Positions 8,361 through 18,502 of a DNA stretch of 64,000 nucleotides are shown here, one piece after another. A program made the position numbers and the translations under genes. This stretch comes from Candidatus Protochlamydia naegleriophila. Its GTDB lineage: Bacteria; Chlamydiota; Chlamydiia; Chlamydiales; Parachlamydiaceae. The first letter of the stretch is position 1. The number at the start of each line of letters is the position of its first letter. The notes beneath the pieces are model-generated. The model searched no databases, was not told the DNA's origin, and was given only the letters and a program-made list of their open reading frames with translations. The stretch covers positions 248,001 through 312,000 of the forward strand of contig NZ_LN879502.1 of the NCBI RefSeq assembly GCF_001499655.1. Direction: 5' to 3'.

Positions 8361-9014
8361 TTAGCTCCCTTTTTCTGGCTCTGGACTTGTTTTGACAAGG
8401 CCCTCAAAAGCCTTTTCAAGCACGCGCCAACGGTGTTCTAATTGAGCATTAATAATGCCGATTTCTGTTTCAATGATGCATCCTCCCGAAGCAACGTCAT
8501 CGCGGGGGCGAATGGACAAGCTTTCTAAGCTTTCAAAGAGGTCTCTTAAACGAGGCTTGTTTTTGTCGAGCACATCCAGATCTTTCTTGTTGACGAAGAT
8601 GGTCACCTTTTTGTGCTGGGCAACGGCTTTCAAATTGCTTGCTACGATATCGACAATGACATCTTCCGACAGCTCGATTTCCTTCCCAACAATTTTCTTG
8701 GCCGCTTTAAGGGCGACTGGGATGACCAGTTGCTGCAGTTCCTGGTGGACTTTTTCAATTTCTTTTTCAAGATTGACTAAATGTTCAGCCCACTTTTTAA
8801 AGCCCTCTTCGTACCCCTCTTTTTCAGCATGCTCTTTGAGTTGTTCGCTTTCTTTGACGACCTGCATCCGATATTTTTCAGCATCTTGCTTGATGAGCTC
8901 TAGAACTTGAGAGGCGTCCTGCAAGACAGAAAAAGAATCGGCGGGTATGACTTTCGTTTCAGGGGCGGTGTGAATCTGGTCGCCATAAATTAAGCTAAAA
9001 AACTTTTTACTCAC
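8361..9014 (-). CDS. sctL: Type III secretion stator protein SctL
   Basis: A 217-residue protein of the SctL/YscL/FliH family, which controls and anchors the secretion ATPase at the cytoplasmic face. A helical, charged N-terminal half (about 30-100) is followed by the conserved domain, with VALKAAKKIVGKE and a C-terminal DDVASGGCIIETEIG motif typical of FliH/YscL. It starts two bases after the sctK stop codon and ends eight bases before sctR, so it is translationally coupled within the operon. Confidence 0.92.
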   Translation of the reverse strand: MSKKFFSLIYGDQIHTAPETKVIPADSFSVLQDASQVLELIKQDAEKYRMQVVKESEQLKEHAEKEGYEEGFKKWAEHLVNLEKEIEKVHQELQQLVIPVALKAAKKIVGKEIELSEDVIVDIVASNLKAVAQHKKVTIFVNKKDLDVLDKNKPRLRDLFESLESLSIRPRDDVASGGCIIETEIGIINAQLEHRWRVLEKAFEGLVKTSPEPEKGS

Positions 9015-9016
9015 AG

Positions 9017-9859
9017 TTACTCACTTTTAAGAAAATTCATAAGATTAAGGACCTGTCCCTTTAAAAAGGAGGTCACTTGTGGGACGCTTTCTGGCTGGTA
9101 GGCATTCAAAATAAGCTTGCCACGACCCGTGTCCAGGGTATGGGCCAAATACCAAACGAAGTCTGGATGTTGACCGCAAAGAGCCTTTCCCAGACGCAAG
9201 AGTCCACGCCGATGCACAATGCGCTTAAGCTTTGTGCTATCGCGTTTGGAAGGATCGATCCCCAACTTGGGAACAGATAGAATTTCTTTTTGATGGAGGC
9301 AGACCTTCAAATAATAAAATTGCTTCGAACTCAAAGAAGTATAAATATTTTTCAGCTGATTCTTATCAACAATATGGCGCATCTCAGAGGCTAGATCATG
9401 CAAACCTAAAAAGTCAATGAGTTCTGTGAGCCTGGCCTTACTCCATGTTCCCAATGGAGAGAGATCTGTCTCCGGCAGATAATCGTAGGGGAGATGCTCG
9501 TCGGCCTTTAAAAGGGTGTAGAGTTGATTGATAATAAAAGTCTTAACTGGGTTGGACAAAGTGGAAGGGGCAATAACTGGGTTGAGGCCAGAAATTTGTT
9601 CCTGCGTGAGAGCCGCCATGACAAGGGGATGCAGCTTTTCTGGAAAACCGCCAAGCAACGGCTCGATCCAGGAGTAGTGCATCCGCTCTAATAGTTTTTG
9701 CGGTTGATAGAGAATAGGAGTCAAATCGGTCGAGCGAATATCTTGGCTGAGGACGGCTTGAACTTCTTCTTGTGGAAGAAATTTAAGCAGCGCCTCGCCA
9801 GCTTTGGGATTATAGCAGTTGATGAAAACTCTAAGCATCATCCAGCCTCTTTTATCCAT
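9017..9859 (-). CDS. sctK: Type III secretion accessory protein, SctK-like (CT560 position)
   Basis: A 280-residue cytoplasmic protein without signal or membrane segments. Its sequence gives no clear family by eye. The assignment rests on position: it sits between sctJ and sctL, where C. trachomatis has CT560, proposed as the chlamydial SctK/OrgA-like sorting-platform protein. It has LPQEE near the start, and WSKARLTELIDFLGLHDLA in the middle suggests a helical fold. AAGGA precedes the first ATG; methionines at 7 and 8 are alternatives. The SctK name is inference from context. Confidence 0.75.
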   Translation of the reverse strand: MDKRGWMMLRVFINCYNPKAGEALLKFLPQEEVQAVLSQDIRSTDLTPILYQPQKLLERMHYSWIEPLLGGFPEKLHPLVMAALTQEQISGLNPVIAPSTLSNPVKTFIINQLYTLLKADEHLPYDYLPETDLSPLGTWSKARLTELIDFLGLHDLASEMRHIVDKNQLKNIYTSLSSKQFYYLKVCLHQKEILSVPKLGIDPSKRDSTKLKRIVHRRGLLRLGKALCGQHPDFVWYLAHTLDTGRGKLILNAYQPESVPQVTSFLKGQVLNLMNFLKSE

Positions 9860-9887
9860 AGCAATCCTTTATAGTGGCAGGAGACGA

Positions 9888-10895
9888 TTAAGTCTCATCA
9901 ATTCCCTGATTAGCTGTATCGTCCTCACTTTTTTTGGCTTTTTCCTCTTTCTTGGCATCCGTTGCTTCCGGCGCTTTAGCCTCGGTTGCTATATCTCCCA
10001 GTTGAATGGGATGGAAAGAGAGAAGTTGCTTGAATCCACCCACCTTCTTGAGGAGGGGCAAAAATTTCCATAGAAGCCAAATTAAGGCCAGCAACAAGAG
10101 CACTAAGGAGATAGTGAAAGCGAAAAAAATGATTCTAAAGCGCGATAGAGAGTCTTTTGCTAATACAATAGACCAGACGTTTACATATTGCTTCTCTTCG
10201 TCGCCGAGGCTGCCGCCTAAGCCCCCAAGGGGTGTTTCTCCATAGCGAGCCTTATCTCCAATAACAGTGACATTGTCATAATCGAGTCCGTTAACGCTTC
10301 CAGAGACGAGTCGCTTGATGCGGGTTGTCAGGTGGGCATTGGGATCATCTAAAACGCCGTTGTGCTTAACATAGACGGAAGCTGTGATCTTTTGCTTTGG
10401 AGCATTGGGATTGAGAGGATCTTCATCCGGAAAAGAAATTTGCACGTCGGCATCCAAAACGCCGTCAATTTTACGGATCGTGCTCGCAATTTGCTCGGCT
10501 AGGCCTGCTTGGTAACGGATTTTTTCTTGCATGCCGGATGGAACAAGAGAGGTATTGGCAAAAATCCCGAGTAAATTTTGGCCTCGACGTCTAGGAAGCC
10601 CCACTTGATTCAAAAGAGCCATCGCTTCGTTAGCCTGCGTCTCTTCAACGCTGATATTCCATAAAATGCCTTTTCCACCGCCACCGCCTTCTGTTGCAGC
10701 TTGGACCTTCGTCGCATTAATGCCTTTTGTGGACAGAAAAACGAGGATTTCATTAGCTTCTTTTTCTTCTAAGCCATTGACAATCACTCTTCTAGATTCG
10801 CAGCTGGTTAATACACTGACGAGTGTAATAAAGACCATGAGCTGATGAAGAAAGCGATATATGCTTGTTCGCGCGGCCACGCAATTTATTTTCAT
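9888..10895 (-). CDS. sctJ: Type III secretion inner-membrane ring lipoprotein SctJ
   Basis: A 335-residue YscJ/FliF-family protein that forms the inner-membrane ring of the injectisome. Residues 1-32 are a lipoprotein signal with lipobox LTSC (29-32). The two ring-building domains follow, with GLEEKEANEIL and an RKIDGVLDADVQISFP segment. A transmembrane helix lies at about 253-280, and a charged cytoplasmic tail is rich in Lys, Glu and Ala. It is the first gene of the operon, and the 280-base region upstream, shared with the divergent MATE gene, should hold its promoter. The chlamydial SctJ is likewise longer than YscJ. Confidence 0.95.
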   Translation of the reverse strand: MKINCVAARTSIYRFLHQLMVFITLVSVLTSCESRRVIVNGLEEKEANEILVFLSTKGINATKVQAATEGGGGGKGILWNISVEETQANEAMALLNQVGLPRRRGQNLLGIFANTSLVPSGMQEKIRYQAGLAEQIASTIRKIDGVLDADVQISFPDEDPLNPNAPKQKITASVYVKHNGVLDDPNAHLTTRIKRLVSGSVNGLDYDNVTVIGDKARYGETPLGGLGGSLGDEEKQYVNVWSIVLAKDSLSRFRIIFFAFTISLVLLLLALIWLLWKFLPLLKKVGGFKQLLSFHPIQLGDIATEAKAPEATDAKKEEKAKKSEDDTANQGIDET

Positions 10896-11174
10896 AGTTT
10901 ACTCTAGATTAAATCTTTTGTTTATGATTCCGATGCTAGCAGAATGATGATTTTTGCTATACACAAAATAGGGCTTTAATGATCGTAACTGCATTATGCC
11001 TACTATGATCTCCATCATCTATCCTGGCTTCCAAATAGCTAGGCCTCTTCCGTTATTGCGTGACAGCAAGACGCCTGGCTTTGGCCATAGTTTGTACAAT
11101 TGACGGGTGAAATAATCTCTACATTATTAATTGCGACCCGTTTATGATTTTTCAATTCAAAAAAAGGACGGTGA

Positions 11175-12551
11175 TTGACAGTGACTTTAACGCCCTATAA
11201 GTCAGGAAGTTTAAAAGAGATGATGTACATCGCTTTTCCTTTAATGCTTTCTTCATTATCTGTCTCATCAATGGTCTTTGTCGATCGCCTTTTTTTGGCT
11301 CGTTTTTCTGTGCCAGCTTTTAATGCGGTGTCTAATGCCATGACACTTGGTTGGGCTTTCGTCTTTGGTTGGATGGTTTTGACCAGCATCGCCGAAGTTT
11401 TTGTGGCTCAGTACAATGGAGCCGGACAGAAAGAGCGTTTGGGCGAGCCTGTTTGGCAGATGATTTGGCTGAGCATTTTTTCTGCCCTGTTTTTTATCCC
11501 TTTGAGTTTATACGGAGGGGAATGGTTTTATGGGGTGGATCCGGAGAGGCAATTAGAGAAGGATTATTTTAGCTGGATGATGCTTTTTGGGCCAAGCCTT
11601 CCCCTTTATGGAGCTCTTTGCGGATTTTTTGTCGGGCAAGGGAAGATGTATTTGATGACAGTTGTTGCGGTTGTTGCCAATCTTCTCAATGCCGGGTTGG
11701 ACTATGTATTGATTTTTGGCTTGGGCTCCTATCTCTCTCCCATGGGAGTCGTAGGGGCGGCAATTGCAACCAGTGGCAGCTCGGTCTTTCAAGTGTTTGC
11801 TTTGGCAGCCGTCTTTCTCAATGCGCGCAATCGCCGCGAATGCGGCACGAATCGCTTCGCCTTGCAGCCGTATCATTTTTGGCAGTGTGTGCGCATTGGA
11901 TTGCCGAGCGCACTTTTCATTGTCATCGAGCTTTGCGGGTGGGCCTCTTTCTATCACATGATGGCGCTCGTCAGCGAGCAGCATATTCTCATTGCCGGTA
12001 TTTCGCAAAGCATGGTGATCTTATTTTTCTTTTTTGCAGAGGGCATTAGTAAGGCAGCGAGTACGCTGACAGGCAATTTAATTGGCGCGAAGCAAATGAT
12101 TGGAATTCCGCAGATGATTCGGTCAGGAATTTACTTGCACGCCTTATTTTTCCTTATCCTGTTGGGACTCTTTTGGGGATTTGCCGACGAGGTGGCAGCC
12201 TACTTTTTCTCGGGCGCTTCTAAAGAGGCAATTGCTTCTTTGGGAACGAGCCTAAGGTTCTGCCTGTTTAGTATCTGTTTTTATTTGTTTTGCGAAGGAA
12301 TCCGCCTGCTTTTTGCAGGTATTTTAACAGCAGCTGGAGATACGCTCTTTTTGATGTGTGCTGGATCGGTATCTGTTTGGGCTCTGCTCGTTCTTCCCAC
12401 CTATTTTTGGATCGTTCAGCGTCACGGATCGATTGAAGAGGCTTCGCTCATTTGCGTATGCTATAGTTTAATTGCTGGAATGCTTTATTTTTGGCGTATC
12501 GGAACGGGGCAGTGGAAAGCCATTTCATTGATGGCCGAGCAAAATACTTGA
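11175..12551 (+). CDS. MATE-family efflux transporter
   Basis: A 458-residue polytopic membrane protein with about 12 hydrophobic helices and MATE features: an N-terminal FPLMLSSLSVSSMVFVDRLF segment and, in the second half, an FFFAEGISKAASTLTGNLIGA-like stretch (split by family into G-x-S-x-A positions). It is likely an Na+ or H+ coupled exporter of organic cations in the inner membrane; the substrate is unknown. The reading frame begins with TTG at 11175 after AAGGACGG; the GTG at 11181 is also possible. It is transcribed divergently from the type III secretion operon. Confidence 0.85.
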   Translation: MTVTLTPYKSGSLKEMMYIAFPLMLSSLSVSSMVFVDRLFLARFSVPAFNAVSNAMTLGWAFVFGWMVLTSIAEVFVAQYNGAGQKERLGEPVWQMIWLSIFSALFFIPLSLYGGEWFYGVDPERQLEKDYFSWMMLFGPSLPLYGALCGFFVGQGKMYLMTVVAVVANLLNAGLDYVLIFGLGSYLSPMGVVGAAIATSGSSVFQVFALAAVFLNARNRRECGTNRFALQPYHFWQCVRIGLPSALFIVIELCGWASFYHMMALVSEQHILIAGISQSMVILFFFFAEGISKAASTLTGNLIGAKQMIGIPQMIRSGIYLHALFFLILLGLFWGFADEVAAYFFSGASKEAIASLGTSLRFCLFSICFYLFCEGIRLLFAGILTAAGDTLFLMCAGSVSVWALLVLPTYFWIVQRHGSIEEASLICVCYSLIAGMLYFWRIGTGQWKAISLMAEQNT

Positions 12552-12684
12552 TAGTGGGTTAATTCAGGATGCGGATTTTACGGCACGCCATGCCTTTCAC
12601 AAGTTCCCTTTGCCCTCCCTTTATCTCCTAAGCTAGAAAATTCATTAAGCTCTTCATGCTTTTCTCTTGAATGTAAATTTTTTG

Positions 12685-12719
12685 ACAAAAAAAAGAGGCC
12701 GGTACTCTTACCGGCCTCT
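12685..12719 (-). terminator. Terminator of the rpsL-rpsG-fusA-rpsJ operon
   Basis: A near-perfect stem AGAGGCCGGTA / TACCGGCCTCT has a CTCT loop. On the minus strand an eight-base T-run follows. It lies about 30 bases after the rpsJ stop codon. On the plus strand there is no T-run, so it serves the minus-strand operon. Confidence 0.9.
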
Positions 12720-12747
12720 GCAAAGCGAAACTCAATCGTGTAAACAA

Positions 12748-13083
12748 TTAAGCTTTAATTTTGATGTCTACCCCAGCAGGGAGAGTCAATGTTTTTAAAG
12801 CGTCGATTGTCTTACTTGTTGGATTGAGAATGTCGATTAAGCGACGGTGCGTACGAATCTCAAACTGCTCGCGCGATTTGCGGTCGATGTTTGGAGAACG
12901 GAGTACCGTAAACTTTTCACAGCTCGTTGGAAGAGGAATCGGACCTGCAATGGCAGCGCCTGTTCTCTTAGCTGTTTCGACAATATCAGCTGTTGAACGA
13001 TCAAGCAGACGTTGATCATAACCTTTCAACCTAATGCGAATCTTTTGTCTCGCTGCTTTAGGCTGCTTTTCTTGTTTTGCCAT
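12748..13083 (-). CDS. rpsJ: 30S ribosomal protein S10
   Basis: A 111-residue S10, with [16 protein letters not shown] near residue 15 and [18 protein letters not shown] in the middle. The frame is open upstream to 13224, but the true start is the ATG at 13083. It aligns with the start of S10 proteins and has AAGG upstream; the added upstream residues would be read from within fusA. It is the last gene of the operon rpsL-rpsG-fusA-rpsJ, 16 bases after fusA. S10 next to EF-G is the chlamydial arrangement. Confidence 0.97.
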   Translation of the reverse strand: MAKQEKQPKAARQKIRIRLKGYDQRLLDRSTADIVETAKRTGAAIAGPIPLPTSCEKFTVLRSPNIDRKSREQFEIRTHRRLIDILNPTSKTIDALKTLTLPAGVDIKIKA

Positions 13084-13099
13084 AATAACCTTACAACTC

Positions 13100-15187
13100 T
13101 TACTTCTTAATGATTTCTTCCTGAATTTTTGCTGGAACGCGCTCAAAGTGGCTAGGTTCCATTGCATAGGTAGCGCGCCCAGAAGAGAGCGAACGCAGCT
13201 GTGTCGAGTATCCGAACATTTCACTCAAAGGAACTTCAGCGTGAATAATCACAGCACCTTTGTGGTTTTCCTGACCAACGATCTGTCCACGGCGACGATT
13301 CAAGTCACCAATCACGTCTCCCATATGTGCTTCAGGAGTTGTGACGTCGACCTTCATGATCGGCTCTAAGATAACAGGCTTACACTTGCGAGCAGCTTCT
13401 TTTAAAGCCATCGATCCGCAAATCTTAAACGCCATTTCGTTAGAGTCTACATCGTGGTAAGAACCGAATACGATATCGACGGCAACGTCGACCAGATTGT
13501 AGCCGGCCAGAACGCCTGTTGACAAGCCTTCTTCAATACCCTTGATTGTTGGAGCAATGTATTCTCTTGGAATGACACCACCGACAATCTTGCTGACAAC
13601 CTCGTTTCCTTTTCCTTTTTCGTTCGGACGGATTTCGAGTTCGACGTGCGCGTACTGCCCACGACCACCTGACTGCTTAACGAATTTCGTTTGGCTGCTA
13701 CCAGGAGTTGTGATCGTTTCTTTATAGGCCACTTGTGGCTTACCAACGTTAGCTTCAACGTTAAATTCGCGCTTCATACGATCGTGCAAGATCTCTAGGT
13801 GAAGCTCACCCATCCCTGCAATAATCGTCTGGCCAGTTTCTTCATCTGTTGTCACACGGAAAGTCGGGTCTTCAACCGATAAGGAAGAAAGAGCCATAGC
13901 AAGCTTTTCGCGATCGCCTTTCGACTTAGGTTCAATCGCCATCGAAATAACAGGTTCAGGGAATTCCATCTTCTCGAGAAGAATTGGTCTCTTAGGTGCG
14001 CAAAGGGTGTCTCCCGTTGTCGCTTTCTTCAAGCCAATACAAGCAGCGATATCGCCTGTGTGGAATTCGTCTTTTTCTTCACGCTTGTTAGCGTGCATTT
14101 CGAGCAGACGAGAGACTCTTTCCTCTTCACCTTTCGTGGTGTTGAGTAGAGTCATACCTTTTGTCAAGGTTCCGCTGTAAATACGAATAAAGGTTAAACG
14201 ACCAACATATGGGTCAGTCATGATTTTAAATGCCAATGCTGCGAGCGGCTGCTCATCGTCTGGTGTTAAAATGATGTCTTCGTCTGTGTTGAGGTCGTGT
14301 GCTTTGATGTTTCCACGATCGAGTGGAGAAGGCATCCATGCAACAACTGCATCGAGAAGCTGTTGAACTCCCTTGTTTTTGAAGGCAGATCCGCATAAAA
14401 CAGGGTTGAATTTGTTTTCGCAAACGCCCTTACGGATGACTGCATTGATCTCAGCCTCTGTCAAGGAATCTGGATTCTCGAGCACTTTCTGCATGAAGAC
14501 TTCATTGGCTTCATCGATTGTAGCTAGTTCTTCTAAAAGCTCAGCGCGCATCTGTTGGCACTTTTCAACCAAGTCAGCTGGAATGTCAGTTTCATCCCAA
14601 TCTGCGCCGAGAGTTTCGTCGTGGAAGAAATAGGCTTTCATTTTGACGAGATCGACCATTCCTTTAAATTCAGCTTCTGCGCCAATTGGGCACTGAACAG
14701 GAATCGCATTCGCATGGAGCTTTTCACGCATTGTATGGACAGCATCAAAGAAGTCTGCACCCATACGGTCCATTTTGTTAACGAAAGCAATACGAGGAAC
14801 GCCGTACTTGTCTGCTTGACGCCAAACGGTTTCTGACTGAGGCTCTACGCCCGATACCGAGCAGAAAAGCGCCACAGAACCATCCAAAACGCGCAGAGAA
14901 CGTTCTACTTCGATTGTGAAGTCGACGTGTCCAGGCGTATCGATCAGGTTGATTTTTGCATCTTTCCAGAAAACAGTGGTAGCCGCAGATGTGATGGTGA
15001 TGCCGCGCTCTTGTTCTTGCGCCATCCAGTCCATTGTGGCAGCGCCTTCATGAACTTCACCAATTTTGTGCGAACGTCCGCTATAATAGAGGATACGCTC
15101 TGAAGTCGTTGTCTTACCAGCATCGATGTGAGCCATGATACCGATATTACGAACGTTTTTAAGCTGTTCCTTAGCAGGTCTTGCCAT
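13100..15187 (-). CDS. fusA: Translation elongation factor G
   Basis: A 695-residue EF-G, the GTPase that moves tRNA and mRNA on the ribosome after peptide transfer. The G1 motif [12 protein letters not shown] (about 19-30), DTPGHVDF and NKMDRMGAD are intact, as are domain IV (GGRGQYAHV) and the C-terminal [14 protein letters not shown]. The length is standard. A strong AGGAGG lies seven bases before the ATG. It lies between rpsG and rpsJ in the operon. Confidence 0.98.
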   Translation of the reverse strand: MARPAKEQLKNVRNIGIMAHIDAGKTTTSERILYYSGRSHKIGEVHEGAATMDWMAQEQERGITITSAATTVFWKDAKINLIDTPGHVDFTIEVERSLRVLDGSVALFCSVSGVEPQSETVWRQADKYGVPRIAFVNKMDRMGADFFDAVHTMREKLHANAIPVQCPIGAEAEFKGMVDLVKMKAYFFHDETLGADWDETDIPADLVEKCQQMRAELLEELATIDEANEVFMQKVLENPDSLTEAEINAVIRKGVCENKFNPVLCGSAFKNKGVQQLLDAVVAWMPSPLDRGNIKAHDLNTDEDIILTPDDEQPLAALAFKIMTDPYVGRLTFIRIYSGTLTKGMTLLNTTKGEEERVSRLLEMHANKREEKDEFHTGDIAACIGLKKATTGDTLCAPKRPILLEKMEFPEPVISMAIEPKSKGDREKLAMALSSLSVEDPTFRVTTDEETGQTIIAGMGELHLEILHDRMKREFNVEANVGKPQVAYKETITTPGSSQTKFVKQSGGRGQYAHVELEIRPNEKGKGNEVVSKIVGGVIPREYIAPTIKGIEEGLSTGVLAGYNLVDVAVDIVFGSYHDVDSNEMAFKICGSMALKEAARKCKPVILEPIMKVDVTTPEAHMGDVIGDLNRRRGQIVGQENHKGAVIIHAEVPLSEMFGYSTQLRSLSSGRATYAMEPSHFERVPAKIQEEIIKK

Positions 15188-15202
15188 GATGTATCCTCCT
15201 TA

Positions 15203-15676
15203 TTACCACTTATAGTGGGCGTAAGCTTTGTTAGCTTCGGCCATACGGTGGGTATCATCTTTCTTTTTAATGGTTGTCCCTTGATTGTTGTAGCAATCGG
15301 CGAGCTCAGAAGCTAAAGCATCTTCCATAGAACGACCAGCTTTTCCTCTTGAGTGTCCAATAATCCAACGCATAGCCATTGATGAACGGCGGTTAGCTGG
15401 AATTTCGATAGGTACTTGGTAAGTTGCTCCACCAATACGGCGAGATTTAACTTCCAAAGCAGGCTTTGCGTTTTCTAAAGCTTGTTCGAATGCTTCGAGA
15501 GGATTTTCAGCCTTCACTCTCTTAGCGAATTTTTCGATAGCATTATAAACAATGCGACGGGAAGTCGATTTCTTACCGCTTTCCATCACTTTATTGATAA
15601 ATTTTGACAAAACTGTACTGCCGTATAACGGATCAGGTTCTGTCGGGCGTTTTTCTGCACTGTGTCTTCTTGACAT
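15203..15676 (-). CDS. rpsG: 30S ribosomal protein S7
   Basis: A 157-residue S7 that binds the 3' domain of 16S rRNA. Typical segments are LVSKFINKVM-like (here VLSKFINKVMESGKKS), GGATYQVPIEI and MAEANKAYAHYKW at the C-terminus. GAGGAAATC precedes the ATG. It starts about 165 bases after rpsL ends and is followed by fusA after 15 bases. Confidence 0.97.
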   Translation of the reverse strand: MSRRHSAEKRPTEPDPLYGSTVLSKFINKVMESGKKSTSRRIVYNAIEKFAKRVKAENPLEAFEQALENAKPALEVKSRRIGGATYQVPIEIPANRRSSMAMRWIIGHSRGKAGRSMEDALASELADCYNNQGTTIKKKDDTHRMAEANKAYAHYKW

Positions 15677-15841
15677 GATTTCCTCAAAAAATGAGCAATT
15701 AAATCTAATTTGATAATAGAAGATCTCAATGATTCACCTGGAATCAGGGATCTCAAATCCCTTAACACCTGTGCGTGATTGACGTTTTTACTTAAAACGC
15801 GAATCGCGAACCAGGATATTCATTGATGGAATATCCTAATG

Positions 15842-16219
15842 TTACTTCTTCTTAGGACGTTTCGCCCCGTACTTGGATCTTCCTTGCTTACGGTCTTTAA
15901 CAGCCGCACAGTCTAATGTTCCGCGAACAATGTGATAGCGCACACCAGGTAAGTCTTTTACACGACCACCACGGACGAGTACAATACTGTGTTCTTGAAG
16001 GTTATGTCCCTCTCCACCGATGTAAGCAATAACTTCTTGACCTGTAGAAAGACGAACCCAAGCTACTTTACGTAAAGCTGAGTTAGGCTTCTTAGGTGTC
16101 TTAGTTTTCACTTGCAAGCAGACCCCACGACGCTGTGGACACTTCTGGAGCGCAGGTGATTTGCTTCGTCGCTTCTTCGGAGCACGTGGCTGGCGAACGA
16201 GCTGTTGAATTGTCGGCAT
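15842..16219 (-). CDS. rpsL: 30S ribosomal protein S12
   Basis: A 125-residue S12, part of the decoding centre. The motif [13 protein letters not shown] and the downstream [11 protein letters not shown] and [12 protein letters not shown] are intact, including the lysines where streptomycin-resistance changes occur in other bacteria. The frame is open five residues further, but the ATG at 16219 (MPTIQQL) matches the family start and has GGAGAAGG upstream. It is the first gene of its operon, behind a good promoter at 16295-16323. Confidence 0.97.
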   Translation of the reverse strand: MPTIQQLVRQPRAPKKRRSKSPALQKCPQRRGVCLQVKTKTPKKPNSALRKVAWVRLSTGQEVIAYIGGEGHNLQEHSIVLVRGGRVKDLPGVRYHIVRGTLDCAAVKDRKQGRSKYGAKRPKKK

Positions 16220-16294
16220 GTTTGCCTTCTCCATATAAAGGTTTATAATAGCAACCTCTCATTAAAAAATTTTTAAATGAGAAGATACCTGTTT

Positions 16295-16323
16295 AGTATA
16301 GGAAACTAGAGGATTTTTGACAA
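16295..16323 (-). promoter_or_regulatory. Promoter of the rpsL operon
   Basis: On the minus strand, TTGTCA (16318-16323) and TATACT (16295-16300) are separated by exactly 17 bases. This is a near-consensus housekeeping promoter, and the leader to the rpsL ATG is about 70 bases. Confidence 0.75.
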
Positions 16324-16533
16324 AGATAAAGGCTGTAGCCGTGGAAAAAAACATTTTTTACTTTCGCAGTTTTATTATTATATCATAAAGATGGCTATTA
16401 TTTATAATTTGATTGCTATTTTGATTTATCAATCATCGCTTTTAATTTGAAATTTTCTATTTTCTTTGCTTATTGAAACAGAAATTATGGTGAGATTGAG
16501 CGATAAAAGATTATCACCCGCCCTATTAATCGC

Positions 16534-17024
16534 TTATAGTTTGCTAGCTATCGAATTTTGTATTAATCGATTGGAAGCATTTGGGGGTGAAGTTGAGATC
16601 ATTACTGTTAGGGATTCTTGAGTTGGGGGAGTTGGGATCTCTATCCAGGAATTAATAGCCAGATTTTGGGGATCAGGGGCCCAGCTTGAGCTGCTTCTTC
16701 GATGTTGGGGCTTTTGATGAGGACCCACCGATAAAGCCTGCCATGCCTGCGAAACCTGAAGGAATAATTATTGTAACATTGCTTTTAATTGAACCATACA
16801 CCAAGAGACACCACGAGAGGACAGCTAACCAAAGCGGATCTCACTCTTAAAATTTGCGAAATAACCAAGCATCCTCGCTCACTTTTGACATAGTCAATGG
16901 CCCGTCCCAAATAGGTGATTTGAGCAGGAGCGGCTGGCGGCAAATTTTGAAAATGAGGGGCGTTGAATTCAGCGAGCTCAATAGTTGTTTGCACGGCGAA
17001 CCTATTATTCTGAAATGCGATAGC
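16534..17024 (-). pseudogene. Decayed gene of unknown family downstream of scpB
   Basis: The minus strand just after scpB reads like protein in pieces. A first piece opens at 17024 (FAVQTTIELAEFNAPHFQ, then LGRAIDYVKSER). The reading then shifts frame near 16860 to MLGYFANFKSEIRFG, a stop, LSSRGVSWCMVQLKAMLQ, a second stop, and a last piece ending at 16534 (PDPQNLAINSWIEIPTP and onward). Two in-frame stops and a frameshift within a continuous protein-like text indicate a pseudogene. I do not recognise the family. It may once have been the third gene of the scpA-scpB unit. Confidence 0.5.
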
Positions 17025-17036
17025 TTAATTAAAAAA

Positions 17037-17777
17037 TTAGTTTTTGTTGTTGCCGAATTGATTGGCAAGCTCTTTCAGATCTTTTAAACCAAAATGCTTC
17101 AAGAATTCTTTGGTAGTGGCATAAAGAGTTGGGCGACCGGGGGCTTCCAATTTGCCGACTGGTTCGATCAGCTGCCTTTCTATGAGCTGCACGACTGTTC
17201 CTGAGGAGTCGACTCCGCGGATGGCGTCGATTTGAGGACGGGTGATGGGTTGCCTATAGGCAATGATGGCCAGGACTTCAGTTGCGGCGTAAGAGATTTT
17301 CTCGCTGCGGCGTTGTCGGTGTAGTATATCTAAATAAGGGGCATATTCTTCATGCGTGCGCAAAGCGTATCCTTGAGCAATCTCTTCTAATTTGAAGGCG
17401 CGCTGATGGGCGATGTAGTCTTGCCGTAACGAGTCGATGAGCTGGCGCAGTTGCCTGGGTCTTAAAGGATAAAGTGTGTCTGTAATTTCTCGTATTTTGG
17501 CAAGCGAAAGGGGCTCGGGGCTGGTAAAAAGCAAGGCTTCAATCACTTTTTTGATTGTTTGCTGCATCTGTTGATCAATTTGAGCCGAGGGTGCTTCATC
17601 GAACTCATCCTCTTCTTCTTTGATCGGCTGGGTATCATCTAACGGTATAGAATGCTCATTAGCTGGTCCCTCTTCTACCTGGATGCTGGTGTTTGAGGAA
17701 TTATTCAAGATAGGTTCTTCGGAAATCTCAGTTTTAAATTCCACTTCGGTTTGAAAAAAATTCAATTCTTTTGTCAT
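17037..17777 (-). CDS. scpB: Segregation and condensation protein B
   Basis: A 246-residue ScpB, partner of ScpA and the SMC ATPase in chromosome condensation. The winged-helix core starts near residue 70 (IKKVIEALLFTSPEPLSL) and includes ATEVLAIIAYRQPITRPQID and GRPTLYATTKEFLKHFGL. An acidic N-terminal extension of about 65 residues precedes the core, longer than in many bacteria. It overlaps the scpA stop by four bases (ATGA), so the two are translationally coupled. Confidence 0.95.
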   Translation of the reverse strand: MTKELNFFQTEVEFKTEISEEPILNNSSNTSIQVEEGPANEHSIPLDDTQPIKEEEDEFDEAPSAQIDQQMQQTIKKVIEALLFTSPEPLSLAKIREITDTLYPLRPRQLRQLIDSLRQDYIAHQRAFKLEEIAQGYALRTHEEYAPYLDILHRQRRSEKISYAATEVLAIIAYRQPITRPQIDAIRGVDSSGTVVQLIERQLIEPVGKLEAPGRPTLYATTKEFLKHFGLKDLKELANQFGNNKN

Positions 17778-18502
17778 GAGAGACCTTCTTGTTTGGCATA
17801 GATGATAAGTTGAGAAGAGGTGGCGTCTTTTCCGACACCCGCCAATCCCAATTTCATCAATTCTAAAACGGCTAAAAAAATGACGACGAGTTCTAACCGA
17901 GGCTTGTCGGGTGAAAAAAGGCTTTCAAAAGTGAATGAGTCTTGCGATTGGAAGAGATGGCGAATGGAGCGAATTTTATCGCTAACGCGCCAGCTCTCTT
18001 CTTGAATCTGTCCTTTCGATTGTTCCGATCTTTTCATCATTTCTTGAAATAGTGAGGAGAGCTCTTCTAGTGAAACGTCATTGAGGCCTAAAGGTTTTTT
18101 CCATTCAGGTGCGTTTGTTCCGCGAAAATAACAGGCTTGTTGCTGCTCTTGACGGATGGCTAAATCTTTGGCGGCTTGTTTGAAGCGGCAGTAGTCCAGT
18201 AGATGGTGGATGATTTCAAAATGAGGATCTTCTTCTTGGATTTCTTCATCTTCCATCTGTTCTTGCTTGGGCAGAAGCATTTTGCTTTTTAACCAGACGA
18301 GGTAGGCGGCTGTTCCGACAAACTCGGCCCCTTTTTCAAGGTAATGGGCTTGCCATTCGCTTAATTTTTCCAAAAACTGTTGGGTGAGTTCTTGGATAGA
18401 GACATCGTAGATGTTGATTTCGTCTTTCTGGATAAGAGAAAGCAAAAACTCGAGAGGTCCCTCAAAGTTTTCTAAGGCAAAATGGTCTTGTTTTTGAATC
18501 AT
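17774..18502 (-). CDS. scpA: Segregation and condensation protein A
   Basis: A 242-residue ScpA kleisin that bridges the SMC heads. The N-terminal signature FEGPLEFLLSLIQKDEINIYD (in parts: FEGPLEFLL, then IYDVSIQ) is clear, as is AAYLVWLKSKMLLP near residue 65-80. The C-terminal winged-helix part (FLAVLELMKLGLAGV) is present. It is the first gene of the pair and overlaps scpB by four bases. Confidence 0.95.
   Translation of the reverse strand: MIQKQDHFALENFEGPLEFLLSLIQKDEINIYDVSIQELTQQFLEKLSEWQAHYLEKGAEFVGTAAYLVWLKSKMLLPKQEQMEDEEIQEEDPHFEIIHHLLDYCRFKQAAKDLAIRQEQQQACYFRGTNAPEWKKPLGLNDVSLEELSSLFQEMMKRSEQSKGQIQEESWRVSDKIRSIRHLFQSQDSFTFESLFSPDKPRLELVVIFLAVLELMKLGLAGVGKDATSSQLIIYAKQEGLS

Noticed and set aside
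11553-12049. Two long frames overlapping the MATE gene, one on each strand
   Set aside because: The MATE frame encodes a complete transporter; the others are shadows with biased composition.
13084-13224. N-terminal extension of S10 to 158 residues
   Set aside because: The extension lies inside fusA in another frame, and S10 proteins start at the MAKQ position.
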